This document shows, one piece after another, positions 1 to 10,104 of a stretch of 64,000 bases of DNA (positions within the stretch are counted from its first letter, which is position 1; each line of letters starts with the position of its first letter). The DNA is from Nitrospirota bacterium (GTDB lineage: Bacteria; UBA2233): positions 194,235-258,234 of the forward strand of contig WOZJ01000050.1 in NCBI GenBank assembly GCA_011620345.1, in the 5' to 3' direction. Made by a program: the position numbers and the translations under genes. A model generated the notes under the pieces. It was not told where the DNA came from. It saw only the letters and a list, made by a program, of their open reading frames with translations, and searched no databases.

Positions 1-1
1 G

Positions 2-454
2 GCGCTTACGTTTGTTTTGGGCAAGCCGAATGATGTGCGCATAACCGGGCTACTCGAAGCGACCGAAGCGGCTCTATGGAAAGGAATCGAGAAAGCCAGG
101 CCTGGAGGCAGAATTGGGGACATTTCTGCCGCTATCCAGAGGACGATCGAAGCGCAAGGTTTTTCTGTTGTCCGGGAGTTCGTTGGCCATGGCCTTGGAA
201 AGCATCTGCATGAAGAGCCCCAGATTCCAGGATATGGACAAGAAGGAACTGGCCTTAGAATTCAGCCAGGTATGGTGTTTGCGATTGAACCCATGGCCAA
301 TCTTGGCGCCTGCAACGTAGAAATTTTGAAAGATGGCTGGACAGCGGTCACAAAAGATAGGTCCGTATCGGCTCATTATGAGCATACCCTTGCCGTAACG
401 GATGGGGGAAATCAAGTTCTAACGCTTATTTCAGCTTCAGGTATAGGGTCTTAG
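2..454 (+). CDS. map: Methionine aminopeptidase, type I (C-terminal part; cut by window start)
   Basis: Removes the initiator methionine from nascent proteins in the cytoplasm with a two-metal site. The reading frame is open to the left edge, so roughly the first 100 residues of a normal 250-residue enzyme lie outside the window. What remains shows the family's metal and substrate motifs in order: [17 protein letters not shown] with the histidines near the active site, GMVFAIEPM with a metal-binding Glu, and [11 protein letters not shown] with the last metal Glu. It precedes infA by 10 bases, the usual secY-map-infA arrangement of the alpha/spc operons. No damage is visible in the part present. 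Confidence 0.95.
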   Translation, partial: ALTFVLGKPNDVRITGLLEATEAALWKGIEKARPGGRIGDISAAIQRTIEAQGFSVVREFVGHGLGKHLHEEPQIPGYGQEGTGLRIQPGMVFAIEPMANLGACNVEILKDGWTAVTKDRSVSAHYEHTLAVTDGGNQVLTLISASGIGS

Positions 455-464
455 GGAGCATAGG

Positions 465-689
465 GTGCCAAAAGAAGAGTCGATAGAGGTTGAAGGCGTC
501 GTTGTAGAAGCCCTTCCAAACGCGATGTTTCGAGTCGAGCTTAAGAACGGGCATAAAATTTTGGCTACCATTTCAGGGAAGATGCGAATGCATTACATCA
601 AGATCCTGGCCGGCGATACCGTTGTGGTGGAGCTTTCGCCGTACGATCTAGCAAGGGGTAGGATCACCTACAGGGAGAGGGACAGGTAA
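465..689 (+). CDS. infA: Translation initiation factor IF-1
   Basis: Small S1/OB-fold factor that binds the ribosomal A site on the 30S subunit during initiation. The 74-residue length and the sequence ([18 protein letters not shown] at the N terminus, then [21 protein letters not shown] and [12 protein letters not shown]) match IF-1 along its whole length. The start is GTG, since no in-frame ATG precedes the conserved N terminus. The stop codon TAA shares its last base with the ATG of rpmJ, so the two are probably translationally coupled. It lies in the map-infA-rpmJ-rpsM block and needs no promoter of its own. Confidence 0.97.
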   Translation: MPKEESIEVEGVVVEALPNAMFRVELKNGHKILATISGKMRMHYIKILAGDTVVVELSPYDLARGRITYRERDR

Positions 690-802
690 TGAAGGTTCGA
701 GCCTCCGTCAAGCGGATTTGTGGGAAATGTAAGGTGATTAAGCGTCATGGCATCATACGGATTGTCTGCGAAAATCCGAAACACAAGCAACGCCAAGGAT
801 AA
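689..802 (+). CDS. rpmJ: 50S ribosomal protein L36 (bL36), zinc-binding form
   Basis: A 37-residue protein of the large ribosomal subunit, found by reading between infA and rpsM. It begins [20 protein letters not shown] and ends PKHKQRQG. The zinc ligands of the cysteine-containing (C+) form are all present: Cys11, Cys14, Cys27 and His32. The ATG overlaps the infA stop by one base, and rpsM starts 8 bases after the stop. Known of the family: bacteria often replace C+ L36 with a zinc-free paralogue under zinc limitation. No such paralogue is seen in this window. Confidence 0.96.
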   Translation: MKVRASVKRICGKCKVIKRHGIIRIVCENPKHKQRQG

Positions 803-810
803 GGTTAGAG

Positions 811-1185
811 ATGGCAAGAATTGTTGGGGTTGACCTTCCGGAACACAAGCGTCTTTTTATCGCTCTCACTGCGATCTACGGAATAGGCCGGAGTAGGGCG
901 ATGAAAGCCTTGGAAGACTGTGGAATCGATTCGTTCAGAAAAGTTGCGGACCTCTCTGATGTCGAGCTCAACCTTCTCAGGAAGCATATTGAAGATACCT
1001 ACCGGGTTGAAGGCGAGCTCCGCAGAGAGGTTATGATGAACATCAAAAGACTCATGGATCTTGGTTGCTATAGGGGGTTACGTCACAGGAGAGGTTTGCC
1101 GGTCCGTGGTCAACGGACCCGAACCAACTCTAGGACTCGTAAGGGGCCGAGAAGGCAGATCGGCGGTAGAAAGAAAAAAGCCTAG
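811..1185 (+). CDS. rpsM: 30S ribosomal protein S13 (uS13)
   Basis: Head protein of the small subunit that contacts the P-site tRNA and 23S rRNA bridges. The 124 residues show the expected start [14 protein letters not shown], a helix-two-turn-helix core, and the basic C-terminal tail with [19 protein letters not shown] and a lysine run. The length is normal (about 120). It sits 8 bases after rpmJ and 8 bases before rpsK in the alpha operon. Nothing is unusual. Confidence 0.97.
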   Translation: MARIVGVDLPEHKRLFIALTAIYGIGRSRAMKALEDCGIDSFRKVADLSDVELNLLRKHIEDTYRVEGELRREVMMNIKRLMDLGCYRGLRHRRGLPVRGQRTRTNSRTRKGPRRQIGGRKKKA

Positions 1186-1193
1186 GAGCGTTC

Positions 1194-1580
1194 ATGGCAA
1201 AGGTTCAAAGAAAAGTCAAGAAGGTTAAAAGAGCAGTTCAAAGTGGGATTGCACATGTCCATGCCTCCTTCAACAACACGATCATCTCTTTGACAGACGT
1301 GGAGGGGAACGTCTTGGCATGGACGAGCGCGGGTATAGCGGGGTTTAAGGGCTCAAGTAAAAGCACTCCTTACGCCGCTCAACAGGCGACCGAGGATGTC
1401 TCCAAGAAAGCGCAAGCCTATGGCCTTAAGAACCTCCAAGTATACGTCAAAGGTCCGGGACCAGGAAGAGAGGCCACCATTCGGACCCTTCAGGCGTGCG
1501 GGTTTAATGTTACCCTTATTAGGGACGTTACTCCTATTCCCCACAACGGTTGTAAACCGCCTAAAAGACGGCGGGTCTAA
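1194..1580 (+). CDS. rpsK: 30S ribosomal protein S11 (uS11)
   Basis: Platform protein of the small subunit near the mRNA exit. The 128 residues carry the diagnostic sequence [17 protein letters not shown], the [14 protein letters not shown] segment, [16 protein letters not shown], and the conserved C terminus [19 protein letters not shown]. The length is standard. It lies between rpsM and rpsD as in most bacteria. The start ATG is preceded by a GAGCG sequence at a short distance. Confidence 0.97.
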   Translation: MAKVQRKVKKVKRAVQSGIAHVHASFNNTIISLTDVEGNVLAWTSAGIAGFKGSSKSTPYAAQQATEDVSKKAQAYGLKNLQVYVKGPGPGREATIRTLQACGFNVTLIRDVTPIPHNGCKPPKRRRV

Positions 1581-1619
1581 GAACCCTCACCATCGGAACT
1601 CTTGAGGAGGTAAGGCTCT

Positions 1620-2246
1620 GTGGCAAGATATTCGGATTCTGTGTGTAGACTGTGTAGGCGGGAAGGGACAAAGCTCTTCTTGAAGGGCACGCGTTGCGTC
1701 TCTGACAAATGCGCCATTGACAGGCGCGCTTATCCACCCGGGCTTCATGGTAAAGCGCGCGGCAAGCTGACAGACTACGGCATGCAGCTTCGAGAGAAAC
1801 AAAAAATCAAGCGTTTGTACCGCATGATGGAGGACCAGTTTCGGATTTTCTTCGAACGGGCATCGCGGAAAAGGGGGAACGCGGGCGAGAATTTGCTTAC
1901 CTTGCTCGAGCGGCGGTTGGATACCGTTACGCACAGGCTTGGTTTTGCCAGGTCTCAGGCGGAAGCAAGACAGTCGGTTCTACATGGCCATATCCTCGTC
2001 AATGGCCGAGCGGTTGATATCCCGTCTTATATAGTTCGGGAAAGCGACGTCATTGAAGTAAGGTCCAAGGACAAGGAGAAAGAGTTTATTCAGGAGCGTA
2101 CCGAGGCGTTAGCCCGGCATAGCGCCCCTTCATGGCTCTCTCTCGACCCTGGACAGCTGAAAGCTCAGGTAATGCGCCTTCCTTCGAGGGAAGACATTCC
2201 TTTCGAAGTTAAAGAGCAACTGGTGGTCGAGCTTTACTCGAAATAA
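1620..2246 (+). CDS. rpsD: 30S ribosomal protein S4 (uS4), zinc-binding form
   Basis: Primary rRNA-binding assembly protein of the small subunit. In many bacteria it is also a translational repressor of the alpha operon. It has 208 residues with an S4 RNA-binding domain (about 98-160) containing RRLDTVTHRLGFARS and HGHILVNGRAVDIPSY. The start is GTG at 1620, preceded by a strong GAGGAGG ribosome binding site. The N terminus holds Cys9, Cys12, Cys26 and Cys31, the zinc-knuckle pattern of C+ S4 proteins. The 14 bases to rpoA keep it in the operon. Confidence 0.97.
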   Translation: MARYSDSVCRLCRREGTKLFLKGTRCVSDKCAIDRRAYPPGLHGKARGKLTDYGMQLREKQKIKRLYRMMEDQFRIFFERASRKRGNAGENLLTLLERRLDTVTHRLGFARSQAEARQSVLHGHILVNGRAVDIPSYIVRESDVIEVRSKDKEKEFIQERTEALARHSAPSWLSLDPGQLKAQVMRLPSREDIPFEVKEQLVVELYSK

Positions 2247-2260
2247 TACAAGGACGGTTT

Positions 2261-3313
2261 ATGAGCATGGATGCGAAGGTTTGGCAAGGGCTGATCAAGC
2301 CGAGCAAGTACCGAAAGCACGAGGGGTCGAGCACTTCTTACGGCAAGTTCAGCTGGGAACCGCTAGAGACTGGGTTTGGAATAACCCTTGGAAACGCGCT
2401 TCGACGTGTTCTCCTTTCATCCATCGAGGGGGCTGCTATTACGAGCGTGCGCGTGGACAATGTATATCACGAGTTCTCAACGATTCCCGGCGTTGTCGAG
2501 GATTTCCTCAATATTATCCTGAACCTTAAGCAAGTTCGGCTTCGAGTGTATAGCGAAGAGACCCAAACCATGTACCTAAAGGCCACAGGTCCAAAGGTCG
2601 TGCGGGCCGGGGATATTGAAGTTTCGCATAACGTGACCATTGTGAACCCAGAAAAGGAGATTTGTACGCTTGATTCCGACGCGAGTCTCCACATGGAAGT
2701 AACGGCCGCGAAGGGACGAGGCTACGAGCAAGCCAAAACTACCAGGGATGTCGAAGGGCCGATCGGGTATATACCGATCGATGCCATTTACTCGCCGGTT
2801 ACAAAGGTGACCTTTGCAGTAACCCCTGCACGCGTAGAACATCGTACCGATTATGATCGCCTTACGCTTGAGGTATGGACCGACGGAACCCTAACGCCCG
2901 AAGAGGCCGTTACGATCAGTGCCAAAATCCTGCAGGATCAGCTTAACGTCTTCGTGTTCCCTGAAATCCAAGGAGATGCCCAGCCCGCTCACCGGGAGGC
3001 GATTGAAGCTGCTCCCCTAAAAGAGGTGCTTCTATCCAAAATCGAAGAGCTGGAAGTTTCCCACAGGACGATCAATACTCTCAGGAGTACCAACGTTTAC
3101 TATATCGGCGAGCTGGTCCAAAAGAGCGAGGAGGAGCTCCTTCAAGCGAAGAACTTGGGAAAAAAGTCTGTAGGTGAGCTCAAAGAGGCCTTGGCGCGGC
3201 TTGGGCTGACGCTTGGCATGCAGGTTGATCAAGAGGCATTCCTCGAACACCTTAAAACCCGCCTCCGGGAGGGGGAATATGAAACACAGGATCGCACATC
3301 GCAAGCTGGGTAG
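2261..3313 (+). CDS. rpoA: DNA-directed RNA polymerase, alpha subunit
   Basis: Assembly platform of RNA polymerase and contact for UP elements and activators. At 350 residues it is slightly longer than the usual 330. The N-terminal dimerisation domain (about 20-240) includes FGITLGNALRRVLLSS and PGVVEDFLNIILNLK. The C-terminal domain (about 265-330) includes RSTNVYYIGELVQKSEEELL and LGKKSVGELKEAL, the helix-hairpin-helix DNA-binding region. The last 35 bases overlap rplQ, whose start lies inside the rpoA tail, implying coupled translation. Confidence 0.98.
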   Translation: MSMDAKVWQGLIKPSKYRKHEGSSTSYGKFSWEPLETGFGITLGNALRRVLLSSIEGAAITSVRVDNVYHEFSTIPGVVEDFLNIILNLKQVRLRVYSEETQTMYLKATGPKVVRAGDIEVSHNVTIVNPEKEICTLDSDASLHMEVTAAKGRGYEQAKTTRDVEGPIGYIPIDAIYSPVTKVTFAVTPARVEHRTDYDRLTLEVWTDGTLTPEEAVTISAKILQDQLNVFVFPEIQGDAQPAHREAIEAAPLKEVLLSKIEELEVSHRTINTLRSTNVYYIGELVQKSEEELLQAKNLGKKSVGELKEALARLGLTLGMQVDQEAFLEHLKTRLREGEYETQDRTSQAG

Positions 3314-3632
3314 GAACACGTCTCACAGGTTGGCTCTTCTGCGCAACCTTTTGAGATCATTGATCCTTCATGGAAAAATTCAAACGACCCATGAGAAGGC
3401 CAAAGAAGCCGGCCGCCTTTTTGATCGCATGGTTGGCCGGGCGAAAAAGGGCGATCTTGCCAGCGTTCGGCTGATCGCACGCGTCCTCGTCGAAAGGGAC
3501 ATCGTCAGAAGGCTTGTCGCGGAGATTGCCCCGAAAATGCAAACGCGATCGTCCGGATTTACGCGGATCATAAAAATAGGGTTTCGACGGGGAGATGGCG
3601 CAGGTGTCAGCATCCTGGAAATCGTGGAGTAG
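3279..3632 (+). CDS. rplQ: 50S ribosomal protein L17 (bL17)
   Basis: Large-subunit protein near the peptide exit tunnel. I place the start at the ATG at 3279 because the conserved N terminus MKHRIAHRKLGRNTSHR begins there and a GGGAGGGGG ribosome binding site lies just upstream, inside the end of rpoA. The product is 117 residues, the normal size, and ends in [17 protein letters not shown]. It overlaps rpoA by 35 bases and the following lipoprotein gene by 38 bases, so three reading frames are chained here. Confidence 0.96.
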   Translation: MKHRIAHRKLGRNTSHRLALLRNLLRSLILHGKIQTTHEKAKEAGRLFDRMVGRAKKGDLASVRLIARVLVERDIVRRLVAEIAPKMQTRSSGFTRIIKIGFRRGDGAGVSILEIVE

Positions 3633-4371
3633 GGCCTTTGGTTTCATCGCCCTGTTCGGGGCTATAGCGTTAGGTTGTACCTATTCAGGGTATCTTGGCA
3701 ACGAAAACAGAGAAGGGGGCGCCGCGCTTACGCTCCCTTCTCGCGTACTTCGTGTAACCCACAAGTCCGATAGGCTTGCAGGGGTAAAAACGCTTCTGCT
3801 CGTCCCCTTCGTTTCCTACCCAAACAAGGAGGGGGAAATCCTGAAAGATCCGCTTGTAGGTGCGGTCTTTTCCAAAGGGCTTTGTCCTGTACAGTCTGGG
3901 TATACTCTTTACCGAATGCTCGAAGATGCGCTTCGGCCTATGCCTGAGCCGAAAATTATTTATACCGATGAGCCTGAAGGGGTTCAGGCTACGGTATGGG
4001 AGTATGCTAAGAAACGTGGAGAATTTGGAGAAGCCTTGAGCTCGTACCTTATCGACCGCGTAAAGGAAACAGGTGCGGATGCGGTTTTGAGTGGGGTTGT
4101 ATATCGCTATAAGGAAAGGGTTGGGGAAGCGCTTGGTGCGGAAGAGCCCGCTAGTATCGCCTTTAGCGTATTCGTGCTTTCTAGGGACGGGGGGCTTCTT
4201 TTTGGTGGGGCTGTGGATAAAACCCAAAAAGAGCTGCTGGGCAACATTACAGATGTGGGCTATTACGTCAAAGGCGGGTTAAGTTGGTGGCCCGTGGGGC
4301 GCCTTGCGCGTTTCGGCATCGATGAAGTTGCAAGCACCCTACGAAGCGCGTTTTCTGCGCCTAAAGAATAG
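3595..4371 (+). CDS. Predicted lipoprotein of unknown function
   Basis: Not recognised as a named family. The 258-residue product has a basic N terminus, a hydrophobic stretch and a lipobox (AIALGC, Cys28 lipidated by inference), so it should be an envelope lipoprotein. The mature part shows a beta-strand segment [12 protein letters not shown] and a [18 protein letters not shown] segment, reminiscent of nucleotide-free, LpoB- or CsgG-like lipoprotein folds; that resemblance is only suggestive. The start overlaps rplQ by 38 bases and the end lies 7 bases before glyQ. It is therefore probably expressed with translation genes although its job must be at the envelope. Confidence 0.8.
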   Translation: MAQVSASWKSWSRAFGFIALFGAIALGCTYSGYLGNENREGGAALTLPSRVLRVTHKSDRLAGVKTLLLVPFVSYPNKEGEILKDPLVGAVFSKGLCPVQSGYTLYRMLEDALRPMPEPKIIYTDEPEGVQATVWEYAKKRGEFGEALSSYLIDRVKETGADAVLSGVVYRYKERVGEALGAEEPASIAFSVFVLSRDGGLLFGGAVDKTQKELLGNITDVGYYVKGGLSWWPVGRLARFGIDEVASTLRSAFSAPKE

Positions 4372-4378
4372 CGATGCG

Positions 4379-5239
4379 ATGATTAGCCTTCAAGATCTTA
4401 TTCTTAGGCTACTTTCGTTCTGGGGTTCTCGGGGGTGCGTGGTTGGACAGCCTTACGGCCTGGAGGTTGGGGCAGGGACGTTTAATCCGCTGACTTTTTT
4501 GCGTGTGCTTGGACCGGATCCATGGAACGTGGCATACGTGGAGCCCTGTCGAAGGCCAGCCGATGGACGCTATGCCGAAAACCCCAATCGTCTTCAACGC
4601 TACTACCAACTCCAGGTGATTTTGAAGCCTTCGCCGAAGAATTGCCAGGAGCTCTATCTGGATAGCCTTGCCTTTCTTGGTCTTGATCTTGGGCGCCACG
4701 ATGTCCGCTTTGTAGAAGACGACTGGGAGTCTCCTACGCTTGGAGCGAGCGGGCTTGGCTGGGAGGTTTGGCTGGACGGGATGGAGATTACTCAGTTTAC
4801 CTATATGCAGCAAATGGGCGGGATTGAACTTTTTCCCGTATCGCTCGAAATTACTTACGGCCTTGAGCGAATTGCAATGTATCTCCAAGGTGTGGAATCT
4901 ATTTTTGATATCCTTTGGAACGATACTGCAACCTACGGCGATATTCACAGGCTTGAAGAGTATCAATTCTGCAAGTACAACTTCGAACAATCTGACCCGG
5001 ATATGCTCCGGGAAATGTTCAATACATTCGAGAAAGAGAGCAATAGGCTTCTTGGCCTGAGGCTGATATACCCAGGGTATGATGCCTGCTTAAAATGCTC
5101 ACACATTTTTAACTTGCTCGATGCTAGAGGGGCCTTAGCTCACACTCAAAGGGTTGCCTATATAGGCCGGGTACGCATGCTTGCAAAACGGGCCGCTCAA
5201 GCTTATATGGAGCAAATCCAGGGGGAAGATCTTGCCTGA
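4379..5239 (+). CDS. glyQ: Glycyl-tRNA synthetase, alpha subunit
   Basis: Catalytic subunit of the bacterial alpha2beta2 glycyl-tRNA synthetase, which charges tRNA-Gly. The start is set at the ATG at 4379, giving [15 protein letters not shown], which aligns with the usual N terminus; the frame is open further upstream but that part is inside the lipoprotein gene. The 286 residues include the class II motifs [50 protein letters not shown] and [12 protein letters not shown]. It overlaps glyS by 8 bases. Confidence 0.96.
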   Translation: MISLQDLILRLLSFWGSRGCVVGQPYGLEVGAGTFNPLTFLRVLGPDPWNVAYVEPCRRPADGRYAENPNRLQRYYQLQVILKPSPKNCQELYLDSLAFLGLDLGRHDVRFVEDDWESPTLGASGLGWEVWLDGMEITQFTYMQQMGGIELFPVSLEITYGLERIAMYLQGVESIFDILWNDTATYGDIHRLEEYQFCKYNFEQSDPDMLREMFNTFEKESNRLLGLRLIYPGYDACLKCSHIFNLLDARGALAHTQRVAYIGRVRMLAKRAAQAYMEQIQGEDLA

Positions 5240-7331
5240 TTTGCTTTTTGAGCTTGGTGTAGAAGAAATGCCGGCGAAAGCGATTGAGCCTGCGATCGAA
5301 AAGCTTCGGTTGTCGGTGAACGAGGGGTTTGCTCGCTATGGACTTAAAGTAGCGAACGGACGATCTTTTGGGACTCCAAGGAGGCTTGGTCTGCTTCTAA
5401 CTGACGTTCCTGAAGGAACGGCAGACCGCCTTGAGCGTGTTTTTGGCCCTCCTGCACGTGTCGCGATGGAGAATGCAGATGCTCTTTCGCCAAAAGGCAT
5501 CGCATTTGTAGAGAGCCAAGGGCCTAACGTGATTCGGTGGTTCGTTGAATCCACTAAGCGAGGAGAAGCGCTTTGCGTTGAAAGGCGTATTCCTGGGACT
5601 CCTTTGTATGACCTTGCCCCAAAGGTATTTCTTGAGGCCCTAGCTGCGCTCTCGTTTCCTAAAGTGATGCGCTGGGGCTCCTCGCGGGAAACGTTTGTAC
5701 GTCCTGTACGGTGGATTCTTGCCCTTTTGAACGAGAAAATCCTCCCTATCGAACGCTATGGTCTAAAAAGCGGAGGCATCAGCTACCCTCATCGCCATAA
5801 GGGGTTTGCCCCCGTACGCATTCCGCATCCGCAGGATTACGTTTCCCTTATGGAAGAAGGGTTTGTCTCGGTTTTTTCGGAGGATCGCAAGACAAATATC
5901 CTGAAGCAGATCCAAGAACTTTTGCTCGATTCCGAACATCTAGGAGAGCTCAAAGAGCGGGCGATTGAAGAGGTCGTCCAGCTTACCGAGTGGCCAAGGG
6001 CGTTGATCGGAAGCTTCGATGAACGCTTCATGGCTCTTCCTGGGTTTGCGATAGAGCATGTGATTTTCAGGCATCAGAAATGTCTGGCCGTGTACCAAAA
6101 GAGCTCCAAGAATATCCTCCCTAAGTTTGTCGCCGTCGCTAACCTTCCAGAAAGCGACCTATGTCTTGTAAGGCAGGGGTTTGAGCGTGTTGTTCGGGCA
6201 AGGCTTGAGGATGCCCTTTTTTACTTTAACCAGGATCTTAAGCGGCCACTCCTCGAGCGCTTCGAAGCGCTTGGCGGAATTCTCGAGCATGAAAAGCTTG
6301 GGACTCTTGCGGACAAAGCTGGACGGCTTGAGGCAATTTGCTCATCTTTAAGCCTGCCTTTTTTGGAGGGGGTTGCACACGAAAAGCTATCTTTAATAAT
6401 AAAGTTGATGAAATGCGATCTAGCTACCCAGATGGTCGGGGAGTTTCCGGAACTCCAAGGACGCATAGGGGAAGAATATGCCCGCCATTTTGGCTACGGA
6501 GAGGAAGCGGCTCGTGCGATTCATGAATCAACGCTCCCGTTGCCAAATCGAGCCGAGCTTCCTGAGTCGCCGATAGGAATATCCTTGAGTATACTGGAGA
6601 AGCTCGATACGCTCTCCGGGTTTGCCTTGATCGGGTTGCTCCCGACAGCCGCGCAAGATCCCTACGCCTTACGAAGAAAGGCGCTCGCGCTCGTGCGGGT
6701 CATCTTAGGGCGAGATCTTCCCCTTGATGTAGGGGCCCTTTTTGATGCCGCATTCGCAGCATACGAGAGCCGTATGGGCATGAAGGTACCACCGGGCGCG
6801 CGGGCGTCAGCGCTATCGTTCGTGACGGCCCGCTTGGAATCGTTCCTCGAATCCAATGGGTACGCAAAGGATGCTCTACAGGCGGTTCTTGCTCGCAGCC
6901 GTGGGGTCTTCTTAGGGGACCTAAGGAAGCTGGATGCCCTTGCAAGCGCACGCCAAAGGGGTGCTTTCGGAGCAATAGGGCTGAACATAAAACGGATTCG
7001 GAACATTCTCCCTGAGAACGATCCCTACCTTACGCACGCGGAACGCCTTTCCAAATCTGTCTATGAACTCGAGGAAGAGAGGGCACTGCTCGAGGCCTTT
7101 CAAAAGCTTGAAAGTGCCATTGATAAGGCCGGGTCCTCGCTTGCCTATGATGGCGCTATGAATGCCTTGGAAGACCTCAAAGATCCGCTCGAGCGTTTTT
7201 TTGCCCGCGTTATGGTCAACGTCGAAGACCGCCATGTTCGCGCAAAGCGCATCGCCCTGCTGGCTTATGGTTACAATCTCGTGGACACGATCCTGGACTT
7301 TTCGAGGTTATCCCTAGAGAAGTCTTCCTAA
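5232..7331 (+). CDS. glyS: Glycyl-tRNA synthetase, beta subunit
   Basis: tRNA-binding partner of GlyQ. The conserved N terminus [14 protein letters not shown] begins at a TTG codon at 5232, inside the end of glyQ, with an AGGGGGAAG ribosome binding site just before it; this decides the start. The 699-residue product is of normal length. It contains the [10 protein letters not shown] and [21 protein letters not shown]-like core and a C-terminal DALR-type anticodon-binding region ([15 protein letters not shown] near residue 660). It ends 20 bases before ppdK. Confidence 0.96.
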   Translation: MPDLLFELGVEEMPAKAIEPAIEKLRLSVNEGFARYGLKVANGRSFGTPRRLGLLLTDVPEGTADRLERVFGPPARVAMENADALSPKGIAFVESQGPNVIRWFVESTKRGEALCVERRIPGTPLYDLAPKVFLEALAALSFPKVMRWGSSRETFVRPVRWILALLNEKILPIERYGLKSGGISYPHRHKGFAPVRIPHPQDYVSLMEEGFVSVFSEDRKTNILKQIQELLLDSEHLGELKERAIEEVVQLTEWPRALIGSFDERFMALPGFAIEHVIFRHQKCLAVYQKSSKNILPKFVAVANLPESDLCLVRQGFERVVRARLEDALFYFNQDLKRPLLERFEALGGILEHEKLGTLADKAGRLEAICSSLSLPFLEGVAHEKLSLIIKLMKCDLATQMVGEFPELQGRIGEEYARHFGYGEEAARAIHESTLPLPNRAELPESPIGISLSILEKLDTLSGFALIGLLPTAAQDPYALRRKALALVRVILGRDLPLDVGALFDAAFAAYESRMGMKVPPGARASALSFVTARLESFLESNGYAKDALQAVLARSRGVFLGDLRKLDALASARQRGAFGAIGLNIKRIRNILPENDPYLTHAERLSKSVYELEEERALLEAFQKLESAIDKAGSSLAYDGAMNALEDLKDPLERFFARVMVNVEDRHVRAKRIALLAYGYNLVDTILDFSRLSLEKSS

Positions 7332-7351
7332 TTTGAACTGGGGAGGTTCGC

Positions 7352-10036
7352 ATGAAACAAGCCAAGAAGTACGTCTATTTTTTTGGACACGGGCAAGCCG
7401 AAGGCCATGCAGGCATGAAGGATCTCCTGGGGGGAAAAGGTGCCGGCCTGTGTGAAATGACGAACCTAGGAGTTCCTGTCCCCTGCGGGTTTATTGTAAC
7501 TACGGAAGCGTGCATTCTCTACTACAAGCAAGGCAAGAGCCTGCCTGAAGGATTATATGAAGAGGTCCAAGCGCATCTTTCTCGTCTGGAAGAATCTGTA
7601 GGAAAGCGTTTTGGGGACAAAGAAAATCCTCTTTTGGTTTCGATCCGTTCGGGTGCACGTGTGAGCATGCCGGGAATGATGGATACCGTGCTAAACGTGG
7701 GGCTTAACGATATAACCGTACAAGGGCTTGCCCAGAAAACGAACAATCCGAGGTTCGCCTACGACAGTTACAGGCGTTTTATCGCCATGTTTAGCAGTGT
7801 TGTCCTAGGAATTCCGTATGAACATTTTGAAGTCGCGCTTGACGACCTAAAGAAATCTATGGGGGTGAACCACGATACCGACTTGGACGCTGATGCGCTG
7901 AGGGAGCTTGTGAAGCACTACAAAGGGATTGTCGAGTCGACAAAAGGGGCACCATTTCCTTCCGAGCCTAATGATCAGCTCTGGGCTACAATCAAGGCCG
8001 TGTTCGAGTCATGGAACAGCCAGAGGGCTACGACATACAGAAAAATCCACAAGATTTCCGACGACTGGGGAACCGCAGTCAGTGTGGTAAGCATGGTATT
8101 TGGTAACATGGGGGAAGATTCGGGTACCGGAGTTTTATTCACCAGGAACCCTGCAACCGGCGAGAAGGCTCTTTACGGAGAATACCTACCTAATGCGCAG
8201 GGAGAAGACGTCGTTGCCGGCATTCGTACCCCTTATCCCATCTCGAAAGACCAAGACGCCAACGGTGCCAAGAATACGCTCGAGGAGCGTATGCCCGCTG
8301 TTTATCGAGAAATTAAACAGGTGGCGGCAAAGCTCGAGGCGCATTATAAAGACATGCAAGACATTGAATTCACCATCGAGAAGGGCAATCTCTGGATCTT
8401 GCAGACCCGGTCTGGCAAGCGTACTGCTAGGGCAGCCATGAAGGCCGCCGTCGATATGGTTCAAGAAAATCTTATTGATAAAGAAACGGCGATCCTTCGT
8501 ATCTCACCCGACCAACTCAACCAGCTCCTTCATCCCGTGATCGACCCAAGGGCAAAAAAAGAAGTGCTATGCAAGGGACTGCCAGCCTCCCCTGGTGCCG
8601 TAAACGGCATGCTGGTGTTTACGGCAGACGAAGCAGTTAAGCGGGCCAATATGGGCGACCGCGTCATTCTTGTGCGTCCCGAGACATCACCGGAGGATAT
8701 CCATGGGATGTATGCCGCCCAGGGAATTTTGACTGCCCGTGGTGGCATGACCTCGCATGCGGCTGTTGTCGCGAGAGGCATGGGGAAGTGCTGTATCGTG
8801 GGCTGTTCTGAGATCCGTGTTTCAACAGAAAAGAAGGTAGCCCATGTAGGAGGCCTTGTTCTCAAAGAAGGAGATTGGGTTACGCTCAATGGATCAACCG
8901 GAGAGGTCATGAGAGGCATCGTCCCTACGATCGATGCTGTAATGAGCGACGATTTTGCGATTTTTATGGAATGGGTCGATGCGGTAAGACGTCTTCGTGT
9001 TCGGGCAAACGCTGATACTTCGACGGATTGCGAGGTTGCCCTCCGATTTGGGGCGGAAGGGGTAGGCCTTTGCAGGACTGAACACATGTTCTTTGCGCCC
9101 GACAGGATCCTTGCGGTAAGAGAGATGATTCTTTCTAATGAACACGAAGGCCGAAAGAAGGCGCTCGCAAAAATTAAGCCGATGCAAAAGGGGGACTTCG
9201 CTGAAATTTTCCGAACGATGGGCGAAAGGCCCGTAATCATCAGGCTATTGGATCCGCCTTTGCATGAGTTCTTGCCCAAAACAGCCGAAGAAGTCGCCGA
9301 GGTAGCTCGAGAGATGCGTCTTGGTCCGGAGGCAATCAAGGCCCAACGGGCGAAAATGGAAGAGTTCAACCCCATGCTCGGCCATAGAGGTTGCAGGCTA
9401 GGGATCACTACGCCTGAAATTTACGAGATGCAGATTGAAGCAATCCTTGAGGCCGCGTGTGAACTCAAGGCGGAAGGGCTCGATGTACACCCTGAGATCA
9501 TGGTTCCGCTTGTTGGTACTGAAGAAGAGATTGTCTTCGTCAAGGACTGCATTGACAAGACTGCCAAGGAGGTAATGGACGCCAAGGGTATTCGCGTGTC
9601 CTATAAAGTAGGCACAATGATCGAACTTCCGAGGGCCTGCATCGTAGCCGACGATATTGCAAAGGTTGCGGAATTCTTTTCGTTTGGGACTAACGACCTA
9701 ACCCAGATGACCTTCGGGTTTTCTAGAGACGATGTCGGCATTTTCTTACCGGTCTACTTAGAGAAAAAAATTCTCAAGGTAGACCCCTTTGAGTCGATAG
9801 ATACGCAAGGCGTCGGCCAACTGATCCAGCTTGCCGTAGAGAAGGGGCGTAAGGCCAGGGCAGGCTTGAGCGTTGGAATCTGCGGGGAGCATGGAGGCGA
9901 CCCTGATTCTGTGAAGTTCTGCCACAAAGCCGGGTTAGACTATGTCAGTTGCTCTCCTTTTCGTGTGCCCATCGCCAAACTTGCCGCCGCTCAAGCGGTC
10001 CTGGAAGATAGGATGGCAGCGCAACCTTTGGAATGA
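7352..10036 (+). CDS. ppdK: Pyruvate, phosphate dikinase
   Basis: Interconverts pyruvate + ATP + phosphate and phosphoenolpyruvate + AMP + pyrophosphate. The 894 residues hold an N-terminal ATP-grasp domain (GGKGAGLCEMTNLGVPVPCG near 27-45, RSGARVSMPGMMDTVLN near 99-115), a swivelling phosphohistidine domain with GGMTSHAAVVARGMG (His469 phosphorylated, Thr467 the usual regulatory site), and a C-terminal TIM-barrel with FGTNDLTQMTFGFSRDD and ICGEHGGDP carrying the catalytic Cys. A GGGGAGG ribosome binding site precedes the ATG. With malic enzyme in this window it suggests reversible glycolytic/gluconeogenic flux. No PPDK regulatory kinase is seen nearby. Confidence 0.98.
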   Translation: MKQAKKYVYFFGHGQAEGHAGMKDLLGGKGAGLCEMTNLGVPVPCGFIVTTEACILYYKQGKSLPEGLYEEVQAHLSRLEESVGKRFGDKENPLLVSIRSGARVSMPGMMDTVLNVGLNDITVQGLAQKTNNPRFAYDSYRRFIAMFSSVVLGIPYEHFEVALDDLKKSMGVNHDTDLDADALRELVKHYKGIVESTKGAPFPSEPNDQLWATIKAVFESWNSQRATTYRKIHKISDDWGTAVSVVSMVFGNMGEDSGTGVLFTRNPATGEKALYGEYLPNAQGEDVVAGIRTPYPISKDQDANGAKNTLEERMPAVYREIKQVAAKLEAHYKDMQDIEFTIEKGNLWILQTRSGKRTARAAMKAAVDMVQENLIDKETAILRISPDQLNQLLHPVIDPRAKKEVLCKGLPASPGAVNGMLVFTADEAVKRANMGDRVILVRPETSPEDIHGMYAAQGILTARGGMTSHAAVVARGMGKCCIVGCSEIRVSTEKKVAHVGGLVLKEGDWVTLNGSTGEVMRGIVPTIDAVMSDDFAIFMEWVDAVRRLRVRANADTSTDCEVALRFGAEGVGLCRTEHMFFAPDRILAVREMILSNEHEGRKKALAKIKPMQKGDFAEIFRTMGERPVIIRLLDPPLHEFLPKTAEEVAEVAREMRLGPEAIKAQRAKMEEFNPMLGHRGCRLGITTPEIYEMQIEAILEAACELKAEGLDVHPEIMVPLVGTEEEIVFVKDCIDKTAKEVMDAKGIRVSYKVGTMIELPRACIVADDIAKVAEFFSFGTNDLTQMTFGFSRDDVGIFLPVYLEKKILKVDPFESIDTQGVGQLIQLAVEKGRKARAGLSVGICGEHGGDPDSVKFCHKAGLDYVSCSPFRVPIAKLAAAQAVLEDRMAAQPLE

Positions 10037-10048
10037 AAACTTCTCTAT

Positions 10049-10076
10049 CCCGTGGGGGGCGCTTTCCCCCTACGGG
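10049..10076. terminator. Hairpin between ppdK and the converging miaB cluster
   Basis: Inverted repeat with CCCGT/ACGGG outer arms and GGGGG/CCCCC inner arms around a short loop, 13 bases after the ppdK stop. No immediate T-run follows on the + strand, though T-rich sequence begins about 12 bases later. On the - strand AGTTTTC follows. Its position between converging genes fits a bidirectional terminator. Confidence 0.55.
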
Positions 10077-10104
10077 CTTACCTCCCGTTTTGATTTTTAA
10101 GGTC

